Numbered from the stretch's first letter, positions 52,988-62,515 are shown. The stretch: DNA of 64,000 nucleotides from Pelobacter seleniigenes DSM 18267 (GCF_000711225.1 NZ_JOMG01000002.1:570501-634500); one strand, 5' to 3'. Notes: generated from the sequence alone by a model not told the origin. Numbers and translations are program-made.

Positions 52988-53686
52988 TTAAACAAAACTG
53001 ATCCCGGCCCGATGGCCCAGGTCTTCTTCCCTGCTCCAGACCACCATACCGGATTGATGCATGAATTTTTCATCAAAGTGAATCAGTTGCTTTTCATACA
53101 GCTTTTTTCTGGTTTCCAGGCCGATTCCGCCAACGGACAGATCCGTCAAGGTGGCGAGAAAAGGAAGGCAACGGCTGTCCGGCTCTTGCTCATCGGCAAG
53201 ATAGACATTGATCTGTTCCAGGCGGGAGAAACGCCGGCAACGGCGTTTCTCTGCCGCACCGGCAGTCGCACAGAGTTGGGAACTCCTGCTTGACTGCAAG
53301 CTTTCCTCAAGCCCCCGATCGATAAAACTGAGCAGTTTCTGATAATCGAACGGCTTTTCAAGCAGATGCCAGCACCCCCGGGTCCTGACTTCGGCAATCC
53401 TGTCCAGCAACCCCGGGGCAGTGGTATCCTGAGTGGTCATCAGAATGACCGGGATTTCCGGTGAGCGCTCGGTCATGATTTCAAGCAGGTGAAAACTGCT
53501 GCGATCCTTCATATCGAGGTCGAGCAGGAAAAGATTGACATTGAATACCGCCATCTGCGCCAAGGCTTTATCAGCATTGTCCGCCGAAATAATATCAATG
53601 GGCTTATTGCGATATGCTCTGGAAACAGCGAGCAGGATGACGATCTCCTCGTCAATGATCTGGACTTGCCAGGGCCCCTTACGCAT
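52988..53686 (-). CDS. Response regulator with C-terminal PilZ-like domain
   Basis: 232 aa from the ATG at 53686 (GCGGAGG upstream). The receiver (1-125) has Asp in NLFLLDLDMKDRSS and Lys in HLLEKPFDYQKL, but its first acidic pair is IIDEE. The C-terminal part starts with RRCRRFSRLEQINVYL, then ATLTDLSVGGIGLETRKK, which fits the PilZ RxxxR and DxSxxG c-di-GMP motifs. It may link phosphorelay to c-di-GMP. It lies upstream of the kinase/NtrC pair on the same strand. Confidence 0.85.
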   Translation of the reverse strand: MRKGPWQVQIIDEEIVILLAVSRAYRNKPIDIISADNADKALAQMAVFNVNLFLLDLDMKDRSSFHLLEIMTERSPEIPVILMTTQDTTAPGLLDRIAEVRTRGCWHLLEKPFDYQKLLSFIDRGLEESLQSSRSSQLCATAGAAEKRRCRRFSRLEQINVYLADEQEPDSRCLPFLATLTDLSVGGIGLETRKKLYEKQLIHFDEKFMHQSGMVVWSREEDLGHRAGISFV

Positions 53687-54177
53687 TTTACCTCCGCTAA
53701 CCATACTTAATAGCTTCATCAACATGACATCATGTTGGGCAACAGCAGCAAAAGCCATTCCATATCTGGAAGATGATGAAGAATGAAGACAGCAAGGGTC
53801 TTCAGCTCATCGGATCCGGTTCTTCAGCAACCCGATTTGGGCAATTGACCAGAATAGGTCTGGGGAAATGCCCGACAAGATTGCTCTGGCTTCGCCCAGT
53901 CACAGCCTTCCCTCGAAAACACTGGCAGACAAAGCCCGATTCAACAGGCTTCCCGGTCTGCCAGGGAAACCGCCCGGCGGTGGCATGGTGATTGCGTAGC
54001 ATGGACCCTGCTGCGCGGCATTGTTTCTGCGTTGTTCAGCCCGCTGCTTCAGACGGCAAAAACCGTAGAGAAACTTCAGGATCTGGTGAGGGGTTCCAAA
54101 GGGACGATCCCTGGCGACCGTTCCGGCGGTCTCTACAACTGTCCACAAACACCCGTTGGAAGGTTGGATTGGCAAAA
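53687..54177. other. Intergenic region without recognised genes
   Basis: About 490 bp between divergent genes. Short frames exist on both strands but have no ribosome sites or recognisable motifs. Short inverted matches such as TCTGCCAGGGAAAC against GTTTTC..GGCAGA are weak. It should hold the promoters of the PilZ regulator and of the cytochrome locus; neither could be assigned with confidence. Confidence 0.4.
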
Positions 54178-54963
54178 ATGGTCGCTAAACTCTGCAACCT
54201 GTTACTCGGACTGCTGTTGACAGGGCTTGTCGCCCCTTCGTTACTGCAGGCAGCCACCGAACTGCAAACAACGGATTGTGGCAAATGCCACACGTCCCAG
54301 TTCCAGGTCGTCAGCGACTTCGGTGGCCGGCATGCGACAGAGGTCGGCTGTCTCGATTGTCACCCCCGGCATCCGCCGGCCACGGGCCAATTCACCCTCG
54401 ACTGCAACGCATGTCACAACGATCAGCCCCATGACCGGATCGACCATTGCACGCACTGCCACGTTGACCCGCACCAACCTCTGCAATCCTTGCGTGATCC
54501 GCTGAAACCAGCCCGCAAGGAATGTCTCTCCTGCCATGCCGACATCGGCAGGCAGATGGCGGACGAGCCGAGTCGACATGCAAAACTGTTCTGCAATCGT
54601 TGCCATACCAAGCATAAAGAGATCCCGGCCTGCCTGGAGTGCCATCAGCCCCATGGCAGCAACCAGAACTCGGCAGACTGTCTGCTCTGTCACCCCGCCC
54701 ACCAGCCCCTGGCCATTGCACCACATGGCTATATTGCCGAGAAACTCTGCCGGATCTGCCACTTACAACAGGGACGCGACCTGGCCGCGACCAACACCAA
54801 TCATGGCGGAATCAACTGTGTCTCCTGTCATAAAGGCCGGCATCCGTCCGTCCCTCGCTGCCAGGATTGCCACGGTCTGCCCCATGCCCCCTCGTTGCAC
54901 AGCCAGTTTCGCAGCTGCCTGGAGTGCCATGAAGATGCTCACCGGCTGGTCAGCGGCCGTTGA
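54178..54963 (+). CDS. Periplasmic dodecaheme cytochrome c
   Basis: 261 aa from ATG 54178; TTG 54169 is an alternative with a better-spaced GGAAGG. The signal peptide is LCNLLLGLLLTGLVAPSLLQ. Twelve CxxCH motifs follow in about 235 residues, from CGKCH to the last CLECH near the end, roughly one haem per 20 residues. No lipobox is present. Such dense small proteins act as periplasmic electron wires feeding an outer-membrane conduit. First gene of the electron-transfer locus. Confidence 0.93.
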   Translation: MVAKLCNLLLGLLLTGLVAPSLLQAATELQTTDCGKCHTSQFQVVSDFGGRHATEVGCLDCHPRHPPATGQFTLDCNACHNDQPHDRIDHCTHCHVDPHQPLQSLRDPLKPARKECLSCHADIGRQMADEPSRHAKLFCNRCHTKHKEIPACLECHQPHGSNQNSADCLLCHPAHQPLAIAPHGYIAEKLCRICHLQQGRDLAATNTNHGGINCVSCHKGRHPSVPRCQDCHGLPHAPSLHSQFRSCLECHEDAHRLVSGR

Positions 54964-55140
54964 TCGGTACAAACCAGCATCTCCGCATTTGGGGAAACCA
55001 CAAATCCAGACTGGTCAAATCCCCAGATTCAGCTGTTCAGATTTGGCGCCTTCTCATCCGGGCAACAGTTCTTCTTCAATATCATTCAGGTTTTTTATTT
55101 TACCCTGGTTTGGCACAGGACTTGCCATTGACTGGAAGCC

Positions 55141-56151
55141 ATGATGAAAAAATGCCTGAACATAACCTGGTTGCTGACCCTGACGGTTTTATTCAGCCTG
55201 AGCCCGCTTACGGCACCGGCCCAAACCTCGGCCAGCTACCTCTATCATCTCGCCGACTTCAACGGTCCGGTGGCGTCGCAGTGGGCACGCATCGCCGTGG
55301 ATCGGCAGCAGGGGGAAGTCTATACCCTCAACCGAACCGATTCCGCCATTCAGATTTTCAGCGATACGGCCATGCAGACCTTCGGCTTCGGCGAAAACCT
55401 GGCCCTGACCTCTGCTGTCGATATCACCTCTGGAGATAATGGCGAGATCTTCGTGCTCTATCGGTTTCCGGTGGCCACGGTCAAACGGCTCAATTATCGC
55501 GGCGAACCCATTGGGGAGATAAAGGCCAATGAGTTGGCAAAAGAGCTGGCATCGTTCACCCCGGACTTTCTTGACTATCAGCAAGGCCACCTGTTTCTGG
55601 CTGATGCTGAAACGATGCAGGTGATCGCCATAACCCCGGCCGGCGAGTTGCTGCAGCGCTACGACTTCCGCAGGGAAATCGCTGAAATGATCAAAGCAAA
55701 CGAGTCCGGCAAACCGCGCAACCAGGCGCAGCTGAAAAAAGTTCAGGACGATCTTGCCACCCTGAAGGGTGCCAATCTGAGCGGGTTCAGCGTGGATGGG
55801 GAGGGTACGATTTACTTTACCATCGCGCCGCTTTTTTCCGCTTTCCGGGCAACTCCGCAAACAAAGCTTGAAGGATTCGGTGTTCCCGGTGGGGCCCCGG
55901 GAAAATTCGGGGTTGTCGCCAGTATTGAAGCAGATCGCCAGGGAAATATCTTCGTGTCCGACCGGTTACGTTGTGTCGTACTGATGTTTGATCACAATCT
56001 GGACTTTCAGATGGAGTTCGGTTATCGGGGCACGGAACCGCAAAATCTCGTGGTTCCCGACGACCTGGCCATCGATACCCGCAACCATAAAATCTATGTT
56101 GCTCAAGCTGCCAACCGGGGCGTCAGTGTTTTCACCATTGAAACCGATTGA
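55141..56151 (+). CDS. Secreted NHL-repeat beta-propeller protein
   Basis: 336 aa. The signal LLTLTVLFSLSPLTAPAQ is followed by about six propeller blades of NHL type, for example ARIAVDRQQGEVYTLNRTDS, GKFGVVASIEADRQGNIFVS, and VPDDLAIDTRNHKIYVAQAA. A helical insert (about 175-205) interrupts the propeller. NHL proteins are found next to omcS in Geobacter, so it may assist filament assembly or anchoring. There is no enzyme motif. GGAAG precedes the ATG. Confidence 0.85.
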   Translation: MMKKCLNITWLLTLTVLFSLSPLTAPAQTSASYLYHLADFNGPVASQWARIAVDRQQGEVYTLNRTDSAIQIFSDTAMQTFGFGENLALTSAVDITSGDNGEIFVLYRFPVATVKRLNYRGEPIGEIKANELAKELASFTPDFLDYQQGHLFLADAETMQVIAITPAGELLQRYDFRREIAEMIKANESGKPRNQAQLKKVQDDLATLKGANLSGFSVDGEGTIYFTIAPLFSAFRATPQTKLEGFGVPGGAPGKFGVVASIEADRQGNIFVSDRLRCVVLMFDHNLDFQMEFGYRGTEPQNLVVPDDLAIDTRNHKIYVAQAANRGVSVFTIETD

Positions 56152-56257
56152 GCCCCGGGACTTGAGCAACAATGCCAACACAGGGCTGACTGCTGGCAGC
56201 CCGCAGCACTGCAAAGGAGGTCATAAACATTAATTAAACCAGCACCAAGCAGACGTC

Positions 56258-56334
56258 CTCCGTAAAGAGTAAACCTGTCGCAAGGCAGGGACACAAAGCC
56301 ACAGGCCCCATATGGGGTGGCTGGGTTGCCGGAG
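56258..56334 (+). promoter_or_regulatory. GEMM-I cyclic-dinucleotide riboswitch, A20 (cGAMP-type) variant
   Basis: P1 arms CTCCG (56258-56262) and CGGAG (56330-56334). Helix CCTGTC-GCAA-GGCAGG carries a GNRA tetraloop, joined by GACACAAAGCC to a second helix ending GGGTTGCCGG. These match the GEMM-I consensus. At the position equal to G20 of the Vc2 aptamer this RNA has A (AAAGAGT aligned with ACAGGGC). A20 variants prefer 3',3'-cGAMP. It sits 34 nt before the OmcS-like gene; CCAAAA/TTTTGG next to the ribosome site may form the switch. Confidence 0.85.
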
Positions 56335-56367
56335 AACCAAAACCATCTTTTGGGAGGATTTCTTAAA

Positions 56368-57525
56368 ATGAAAAAACTGCTTATTGTTTCGACTGCCATA
56401 CTTTTCAGCTTTTGCCTGAGCGGAATCGCCTTTGCCTTCCATGACGGCGGTGTCGCCCATTGTGACGGTTGCCACTCCATGCACAACGGTAGCGGTAACG
56501 GCAACTTTGGAGCAGCTGGCCCGGCCCTGACCAACGGTTCCGATGCCAGCTCCACCTGTCTGAACTGCCATGACGGTTCCGGGCGTTATCATGTTGCCAG
56601 CGCCGACGGCAGCAACACCAACGAAGGCGGCGACTTCAGCTGGGTCAAGGACAATGGTTATACCTATGTTGTCCGTGGCAGCACGAAAACTGATGACTAT
56701 TCAAACCATGGTCACAGCATTGTTGCTGCTGATTACGGCTTTGCGGCTGACGCCAACCTGACCGCAGCTCCGGGAGGTTCCTTCCTGGCTGCCGATCTCG
56801 GCTGCACCAGCTGCCACGATCCCCACGGCCAAGCTCAAGGTGGCGTAACCGCCGGCGCTGCGCCGATCTCCGTATCCGGCTCCTACGGTGCCGTTCCGGT
56901 GGCTGGGACGATCGCCGGTAACTACCGGATTCTCTACGATTCCAACAAAGTCGGCTTCTCTGAAGACGCACCGATCGCCCGCGCCAACAGCTATGACGGC
57001 GCTTCGACCCAGTACGGTTCAGGCATGAGCGGCTGGTGTGCCAACTGCCATGGCAGTTTCTATTCCCAGAGCGCCAGCAGCCATATGCACCCGACTGACG
57101 TTGCCATCCCCGCGACCTACAACCAGTACGTTGCCACCGGCAATTACAACGGCGATGTTTCCACCGCTTACGACCCGTTGGTTCCGTTTGAGCGCGGTGT
57201 GACCACGGCCTCCAGCGACCTGCCGGATCCGACCGATGCAGCAACCGCCGGTGTTGGCGTCGATGGTAACTCCAAAGTGATGTGCCTGAGCTGCCACCGT
57301 GCCCATGCTTCGGCCTTTGGCAACGCCCTGCGCTGGGACCAGACCGAAGCCTTCATCGCTGAAACCTGGATCTCCCTCGGCTCCAATGTTCCGGCTACTG
57401 CCATTGCCTACTATAAGCACGGCGCCAGCGTTGACGTGGCCGATCCCGGCACCGGCAGCCCGTTCACCGATGGTTACGGTGAATACCAGCGCTCCCTGTG
57501 TAACAAGTGTCACGTACAGGACTAA
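56368..57525 (+). CDS. OmcS-like extracellular hexaheme cytochrome 1
   Basis: 385 aa from the ATG at 56368 (GGGAGG upstream). The signal is followed at once by AFHDGGVAHCDGCHSMHNG, the OmcS-type start. Six haem motifs: CDGCH, CLNCH, CTSCH, CANCH, CLSCH and CNKCH, in the order of OmcS. Other shared stretches are GGDFSWVKDNGYTY, ADLGCTSCHDPHG, GMSGWCANCH and CLSCHRAHASAFG. G. sulfurreducens OmcS (about 430 aa, six haems) polymerises into extracellular nanowires. This protein is shorter but keeps the haem spacing style. Filament formation is inferred. Confidence 0.9.
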   Translation: MKKLLIVSTAILFSFCLSGIAFAFHDGGVAHCDGCHSMHNGSGNGNFGAAGPALTNGSDASSTCLNCHDGSGRYHVASADGSNTNEGGDFSWVKDNGYTYVVRGSTKTDDYSNHGHSIVAADYGFAADANLTAAPGGSFLAADLGCTSCHDPHGQAQGGVTAGAAPISVSGSYGAVPVAGTIAGNYRILYDSNKVGFSEDAPIARANSYDGASTQYGSGMSGWCANCHGSFYSQSASSHMHPTDVAIPATYNQYVATGNYNGDVSTAYDPLVPFERGVTTASSDLPDPTDAATAGVGVDGNSKVMCLSCHRAHASAFGNALRWDQTEAFIAETWISLGSNVPATAIAYYKHGASVDVADPGTGSPFTDGYGEYQRSLCNKCHVQD

Positions 57526-57579
57526 GACCACAGTCACCATCAACAATGTCTCTATGACAGGTTAGTCAACTAACCTTTT

Positions 57580-57613
57580 GGGCCGGCGGAAATGTTGCCG
57601 CCGGCCCTTTTTT
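57580..57613 (+). terminator. Rho-independent terminator between the two OmcS-like genes
   Basis: GGGCCGGCGG (57580-57589) pairs perfectly with CCGCCGGCCC (57598-57607), followed by six T. It would make the first OmcS-like transcript more abundant than the downstream genes. Confidence 0.9.
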
Positions 57614-57675
57614 CCAGGAAACAACGTCTTCAGCCGGCAGAATGATCGGTCAAGTGGTGACCATCGAGGTTGTTC

Positions 57676-58854
57676 ATGACAGCAGGATCACGTTTCATAG
57701 TCATAGGAATGATATTCAACCTGTCATTCTGTTTTGTACCGGCCGCATTTTCAGCCTTTCATTCCGGCGGTGTCGGCTCCTGTCAGGGTTGCCATAGCGG
57801 CGGACACGGCAGCGAGAACGGCATGCAAAGCTCAACAGCCTCAGCCTCGCCGTTGCTCAAAGCTTCAGATCCCAGCTCCATTTGTCTGAATTGCCATGCC
57901 GGTCCTGGCGGAGCGACCTCCCCTTCAGTTTTCAGCTTTGACGGTTCGGCCCTGACCCCGGGAGGCGATTTCTACTGGTTGACCAAAACTTTTACCTGGA
58001 ACGGCGGGGAAAGCCCGGCCGCAAGCCATGGTCACAATGTCGTTGCCCGGGATTTCGGTTTAGAAGCCGATCCACTGCGAACCCTGGCGCCTGGCGGCAC
58101 ATACCCCTCCAGCGCACTTGGTTGTACCAGCTGCCACGATCCTCACGGTCGCAGCAGCAAAGGAACGGCGCAAGGAGGGCTGCCGCTGGCAGGTTCCGGT
58201 TCCTATGGCGAAACCCCGGCACCAGGGACCGAACAGGGGAGCTATCGCATGCTCGGGGGAGCAGGCTATGTCAGTAACGGTTTCAGCTTCACCAATCCGG
58301 CACCGGTGGCCCGCCAGAATCCGGCGTTGCCCTTTGCAGAAAGCGATACCTCGCATGTCGATTATGGCAGTGGCATGAGCGCATGGTGCGGCAATTGTCA
58401 TAACGGAATTCTCAACAGTTCACATAAAGCGGGGGGAGGATTCGAGCATCCGGTTGACGAACCCTTGGGAACAGAGCTGTCCGGCAGCTACAACAGCTAT
58501 CTCAGCAGCGGGAACCTGAACGGTATCAACCCTACTGCTTTTCTTCAATTTGTTCCCTTTGAACGCGGTGCCAACGATCCCCAGCTGCTCGATCCAACCA
58601 GCACCAATGGACCAGAAGCAACCGCGGTTGTGACCTGTCTGACCTGCCATCGAGCTCACGCAACGGCTTTTCCAGCTGCGGGTCGCTGGGATTTCGACGC
58701 ACCGCTGCTGGTTGATTCCCACCCGGCAGTGGGAGACAGCGGCGTCTCCGGAAATGATGTCAATAACAGTTACTACGGACGCGACATCACGACTGAATTT
58801 GGGGCAGCGCAAGGACAGTTCTGTGAGAAGTGCCATAGCAGCGGAACTCCTTAG
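57676..58854 (+). CDS. OmcS-like extracellular hexaheme cytochrome 2
   Basis: 392 aa from the ATG at 57676 (GAGG 6 nt upstream). The mature start is AFHSGGVGSCQGCHSGGHGS. Six motifs: CQGCH, CLNCH, CTSCH, CGNCH, CLTCH and CEKCH. Shared landmarks are GGDFYWLTKTFTWNGGESPA, GHNVVARDFGLEADP and LAPGGTYPSSALGCTSCHDP, closer to classical OmcS wording than copy 1 in places. The arrangement recalls the omcS/omcT pair. It may be a minor filament subunit or an adaptor to the conduit. Confidence 0.9.
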   Translation: MTAGSRFIVIGMIFNLSFCFVPAAFSAFHSGGVGSCQGCHSGGHGSENGMQSSTASASPLLKASDPSSICLNCHAGPGGATSPSVFSFDGSALTPGGDFYWLTKTFTWNGGESPAASHGHNVVARDFGLEADPLRTLAPGGTYPSSALGCTSCHDPHGRSSKGTAQGGLPLAGSGSYGETPAPGTEQGSYRMLGGAGYVSNGFSFTNPAPVARQNPALPFAESDTSHVDYGSGMSAWCGNCHNGILNSSHKAGGGFEHPVDEPLGTELSGSYNSYLSSGNLNGINPTAFLQFVPFERGANDPQLLDPTSTNGPEATAVVTCLTCHRAHATAFPAAGRWDFDAPLLVDSHPAVGDSGVSGNDVNNSYYGRDITTEFGAAQGQFCEKCHSSGTP

Positions 58855-58912
58855 CTCAAGGGCATCAAGGCAGGTAGAGTTCGGCAAAGATGCAAACAAA
58901 AAGGATCGGCCA

Positions 58913-60319
58913 TTGAAAAGACATCTCCCCATACTGCTGCTGGCGGTACTGCTGACAGTTGCCTCCTGCACCATGGCACCAACTCCCCAAATACCAGACG
59001 CTCTTCCCGGGGCCACTTTGCATCTGTATCTGCAACCTATGCCGCAAGAAGCTCAACGCCTCTCCTTGACCATTTCAGCCCTGGATGCCGTTTCCGTCGA
59101 GGGTCACGCTCTGCCGTTGCTGCACAAACCGTTACAGCTGAATCCGGGCCAGCATCTGACCCGGCAAACCAAACTGCTTACGGCGAAACTTCCCCCTGGC
59201 GAGTATCAGGGGCTGAAAATAACCATCAGCTCGGCAACCAGCTTGGGGGAGGACGGGAAAACCGCCCTGCTGACCGAAATCACCCCACAGCTCATCACGG
59301 AAAAATTCCTGATTCGGCAGCAGAGTGACCAAACCCTCTTCCTGTCCCTGCAGCCGGAGCGGCTGATCAGCGCCGGGTACCATTTAAATGCCCATTTTTC
59401 CCTGCATAAACCACAGCCGCCGCTGGTCAAATTAAAAGGCCTGGTCAGCCATCCGACCACCGGCACCCTGACGCTGTTCGAGAAAAAAACCCCGGCAGTG
59501 ATTGCGATCCTTGCCGCCGGTCGCCGGCCAACCGGCCTGGTCCTTGATCAGCGGATGCGCAAAGCTTATCTCGCCTTGGCGGGCGAAGACAGTATAGCGG
59601 CTATCGATCTGAGCCAGGGGCAGATTCAAAGAAAAGTCCGGCTGCACTCCGCGGACCGTCCGGAAGAGCTGGTCCTCTCTGCCGACGGGCAAACTCTTAT
59701 CGCGGCCAATCCCGGCAGCAACAGCATCAGCATCTTGGACACGCCTTCACTTATTGAACGGGAGCGGATTCAGTTTTCGACCCGCCCTGGCCCAGTTTTT
59801 CTGGACGCAACCGGCCGGCTGGCATTTGTCATTTTACCTGAGGCGAATGGTTTGGCGGCAATTGATCTTGATCGCGCGACCCTGCGGACAACGGCCACCC
59901 TGGCCGAATCCCCCATCCAAGGAATCGCCGACAACGCGGGAAAACAGCTTTATCTGCTGGCTGCGGACTCTCCCAACCTGCTGGTCGTCGATGCCGACAA
60001 CCTCACCATTGATAGAAGCATATTTGTCGGCTTTGGTGCCAAATGCCTGGCGCTGAATAAAAATACCGGTCTGATCTATATCGGCCTGAAAAACGGAGAG
60101 ATTGCCATTGTTGACCCCCAACTGGGACTCCCCCTCGACAGCTTTCGGACCGGGGGCGAGGTCGTTGCCATGGTCCCCGACCTGGAAGAAAACAGCCTGT
60201 TTGTCTTATTGGGAAAAAGTGCCCGGCTTGAGAAATACGACCTTGTCAGCAAAAAACGCATTGCGGTTGTCGAGCTTGATGCAGTCGGCTACGCAGCCGT
60301 TGTCATGGGTGAAAGATAA
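58913..60319 (+). CDS. Lipoprotein with DUF4382-like and YVTN beta-propeller domains
   Basis: 468 aa from TTG 58913 (AAGGA upstream); no ATG fits the signal. The signal LLLAVLLTVASC has lipobox VASC. Residues about 35-195 are beta-rich with GEYQGLKITISSATSLGEDG, like DUF4382. Residues about 200-465 form a propeller of YVTN type, for example RPTGLVLDQRMRKAYLALAG and EELVLSADGQTLIAANPGSN. It is likely anchored in the outer membrane beside the barrel encoded 3 nt downstream. Confidence 0.82.
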   Translation: MKRHLPILLLAVLLTVASCTMAPTPQIPDALPGATLHLYLQPMPQEAQRLSLTISALDAVSVEGHALPLLHKPLQLNPGQHLTRQTKLLTAKLPPGEYQGLKITISSATSLGEDGKTALLTEITPQLITEKFLIRQQSDQTLFLSLQPERLISAGYHLNAHFSLHKPQPPLVKLKGLVSHPTTGTLTLFEKKTPAVIAILAAGRRPTGLVLDQRMRKAYLALAGEDSIAAIDLSQGQIQRKVRLHSADRPEELVLSADGQTLIAANPGSNSISILDTPSLIERERIQFSTRPGPVFLDATGRLAFVILPEANGLAAIDLDRATLRTTATLAESPIQGIADNAGKQLYLLAADSPNLLVVDADNLTIDRSIFVGFGAKCLALNKNTGLIYIGLKNGEIAIVDPQLGLPLDSFRTGGEVVAMVPDLEENSLFVLLGKSARLEKYDLVSKKRIAVVELDAVGYAAVVMGER

Positions 60320-60322
60320 CCC

Positions 60323-62461
60323 ATGCTGCGGAGCTTTCGGCTGGTCATGGCACTGTGCCCTTTGCTTGGTGCAATCCTGTTGACGCCCGGCGATCTGCAT
60401 GCAGATGACATCAGGCTGCTGGGTGACTGGAGCTACATCCTGTCCAGAATCGATATAAAGGAACGGGATAGCGGCAACAAAACCGAAAACGATAGCGACC
60501 TCTTTAAGCAGAACTATCGCCTGGACATCAGCAAGGAAATTTTCCCGACCCTGACCCTTGACGGAGGCGGACAGGTGGAAAACAGCAAGCAAAGCGTATC
60601 AACAGATCAGTTCGATACAGATACCCGCACGACGACTGTCATGCCGTACCTGGATGGCGAATTACAGACCCCGCTCTATTCGCTCATTGGCGGTTATCGG
60701 GAACGGAATGTCCGGCGCTCGGGAAGCGAATTCAGCGGTGCGGAATACGACTATTTAACCTCCTACAACCTGCGCGCCGAGTGGCGGCCCGTAGATTTTC
60801 CGCGCCTCGAACTGAATTATATCAATACGCACCGTTTCGACGAACCACGAACCAAGGATCGGGAAAGCGACATTTTTCAATTGATCAGCCGCTACGACTA
60901 TCAGGATTACGAATTCCAGTATAACTATCTGCGCACCAATGAGCAGGACAACGAGGAGAACACCAGCACACTGATCAACACCCATAATGGCCGGGTCAGA
61001 TATTACCACAGCTATCTGGATGGCCGCGTCACCCTGAGTTCAAGAGTGCGCGGGGAATACACCGACCAGACCTTTTCCGGAGATGGCGACCGTGATTTTC
61101 CCGTGTTCCCCTCGGGAAACAGTTTTTATTTCATTGATGACGACTCGCTGCCGGGCAATAACAATCCGGCGGTCGATTATACCGATTCCGCTGACTTCGG
61201 CAGCAATCTGAATCTGAACGCCAACGATATCCTCGACATCGGCCTGGGTTTCGGGGAGGCCGTCACGGTGGACATGCTGCAGCTGGCCCTCACCGCTGAG
61301 TTGGACAGCCATTCGAATATCAGCAATCTCGGCAACTGGGCGGTCTATGTCAGTGACGATCAGGAGTCCTGGCAAACCAGAACAGTGACGGCGGTTGACT
61401 ACCAGCAGGACGAAAACCTCCTGGAGATCAGGTTCACCCCGAGCGCCGCCCATGAATTCGTGATGCTGGTTTACACCCCGCCGCTGAATCCCAACCAGAT
61501 CGGTCCGGTCGAGGTCACTTCGATACGAGCCTTCGTCACCCGCAATCTGCGCGATGGTTCGGTCCTGACCAGCCGGGTTCATAACGGGCAACTGGGAGTC
61601 AGCTGGAAAATGTCGGAAAAAACCAGTCTCATTTATGACCTGAATTTCCAGGAACGAAAGTCAAGCCTGGACGATGATCAACGCATCCGCCTGAATAACG
61701 GAATAAACATCATCCACCTGTTCAATGAAATTTTTACCGGAACGGGCCGGTTCTCTATCGCAGAGACCTGGGAGCAGGGGGATCATAAGACCAGGAATTA
61801 CAGCTACAGTGCAAAAATGACCGCACGTTACCTGGAAACCCTCAATCAGTCCCTTATCTACAGCGGGACCTATGATCAGGAAAAACAGAAGGGCGACAGC
61901 ATCACCAATTCGGTCGTTTTACGGACCAATGCAGAACTCTATCCAGGTTGGGATACCTCTTTCGACCAGGGGTTCAGCTGGCAAAACCCGTCTTCCGGCC
62001 CGGAAAACTCCAACATTTTCATAAGGCTGCAGAACAGCCTGGTGCCTCACCGCCGCTTTAACCTGCTGGCCGACTATTCCATTCAGTGGAGTAAAAATCA
62101 GGGCGAAGACTACTCACGCAGCGAAACCGGGCGGCTCCGGGCGCTCTGGATCCCGAGTGACACCCTGAGCCTGAGTGGCGAAATCAAGCTGCGGGGCAGC
62201 GGCGCGGACAAGGATATTTTTTGGGAATACGGGGTCAGTTGGCTGCCGTTAAGAGACGGCACCCTGCAATGCAACATCAGTTTCGGCGAGGAAGAAGACC
62301 GGGATGGCAATCGGACCCGGACCTTATCCCCCAACCTGAGCTGGGATATCACCGATTCCGCCACCCTGATCGTGCGCTATTCCCAAGGATATGAAGAATC
62401 CAACAATGCTACGGAAAATTTCCAGACGGCACAGATAAACCTGAGAATTAACTATGACTGA
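60323..62461 (+). CDS. Outer-membrane beta-barrel with discoidin-like insert (candidate conduit porin)
   Basis: 712 aa; the signal is LVMALCPLLGAILLTPGDLH. Most of the protein is made of alternating, aromatic-rich strands in the style of an MtrB/PioB-size barrel (for example SRYDYQDYEFQYNYLRTN and STLINTHNGRVRYYHSYLDG). Residues about 256-406 interrupt the barrel with a galactose-binding/discoidin-like unit (GNWAVYVSDDQESWQTRTV). No CxxC motif is present at the N-terminus. With the 12-haem protein it could form a porin-cytochrome conduit. Homology to known conduit porins cannot be shown by eye. Confidence 0.75.
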   Translation: MLRSFRLVMALCPLLGAILLTPGDLHADDIRLLGDWSYILSRIDIKERDSGNKTENDSDLFKQNYRLDISKEIFPTLTLDGGGQVENSKQSVSTDQFDTDTRTTTVMPYLDGELQTPLYSLIGGYRERNVRRSGSEFSGAEYDYLTSYNLRAEWRPVDFPRLELNYINTHRFDEPRTKDRESDIFQLISRYDYQDYEFQYNYLRTNEQDNEENTSTLINTHNGRVRYYHSYLDGRVTLSSRVRGEYTDQTFSGDGDRDFPVFPSGNSFYFIDDDSLPGNNNPAVDYTDSADFGSNLNLNANDILDIGLGFGEAVTVDMLQLALTAELDSHSNISNLGNWAVYVSDDQESWQTRTVTAVDYQQDENLLEIRFTPSAAHEFVMLVYTPPLNPNQIGPVEVTSIRAFVTRNLRDGSVLTSRVHNGQLGVSWKMSEKTSLIYDLNFQERKSSLDDDQRIRLNNGINIIHLFNEIFTGTGRFSIAETWEQGDHKTRNYSYSAKMTARYLETLNQSLIYSGTYDQEKQKGDSITNSVVLRTNAELYPGWDTSFDQGFSWQNPSSGPENSNIFIRLQNSLVPHRRFNLLADYSIQWSKNQGEDYSRSETGRLRALWIPSDTLSLSGEIKLRGSGADKDIFWEYGVSWLPLRDGTLQCNISFGEEEDRDGNRTRTLSPNLSWDITDSATLIVRYSQGYEESNNATENFQTAQINLRINYD

Positions 62462-62515
62462 GACGTTTTTGCCTGCCGAGGTAAAGCACCAGGAAAGATC
62501 TCAAGGGGAACCGAT

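Noticed and set aside
53802-54175. Short minus-strand frames between the PilZ regulator and the 12-haem cytochrome
   Set aside because: No ribosome sites, no motifs, and mutually overlapping frames; not supportable as genes or as a recognisable pseudogene.
55111-55126. Possible sigma-54 promoter TGGCAC-AGGAC-TTGCC before the NHL gene
   Set aside because: The start site would fall about 5 nt before the ATG and inside the ribosome site, leaving no usable leader. The match may be chance.
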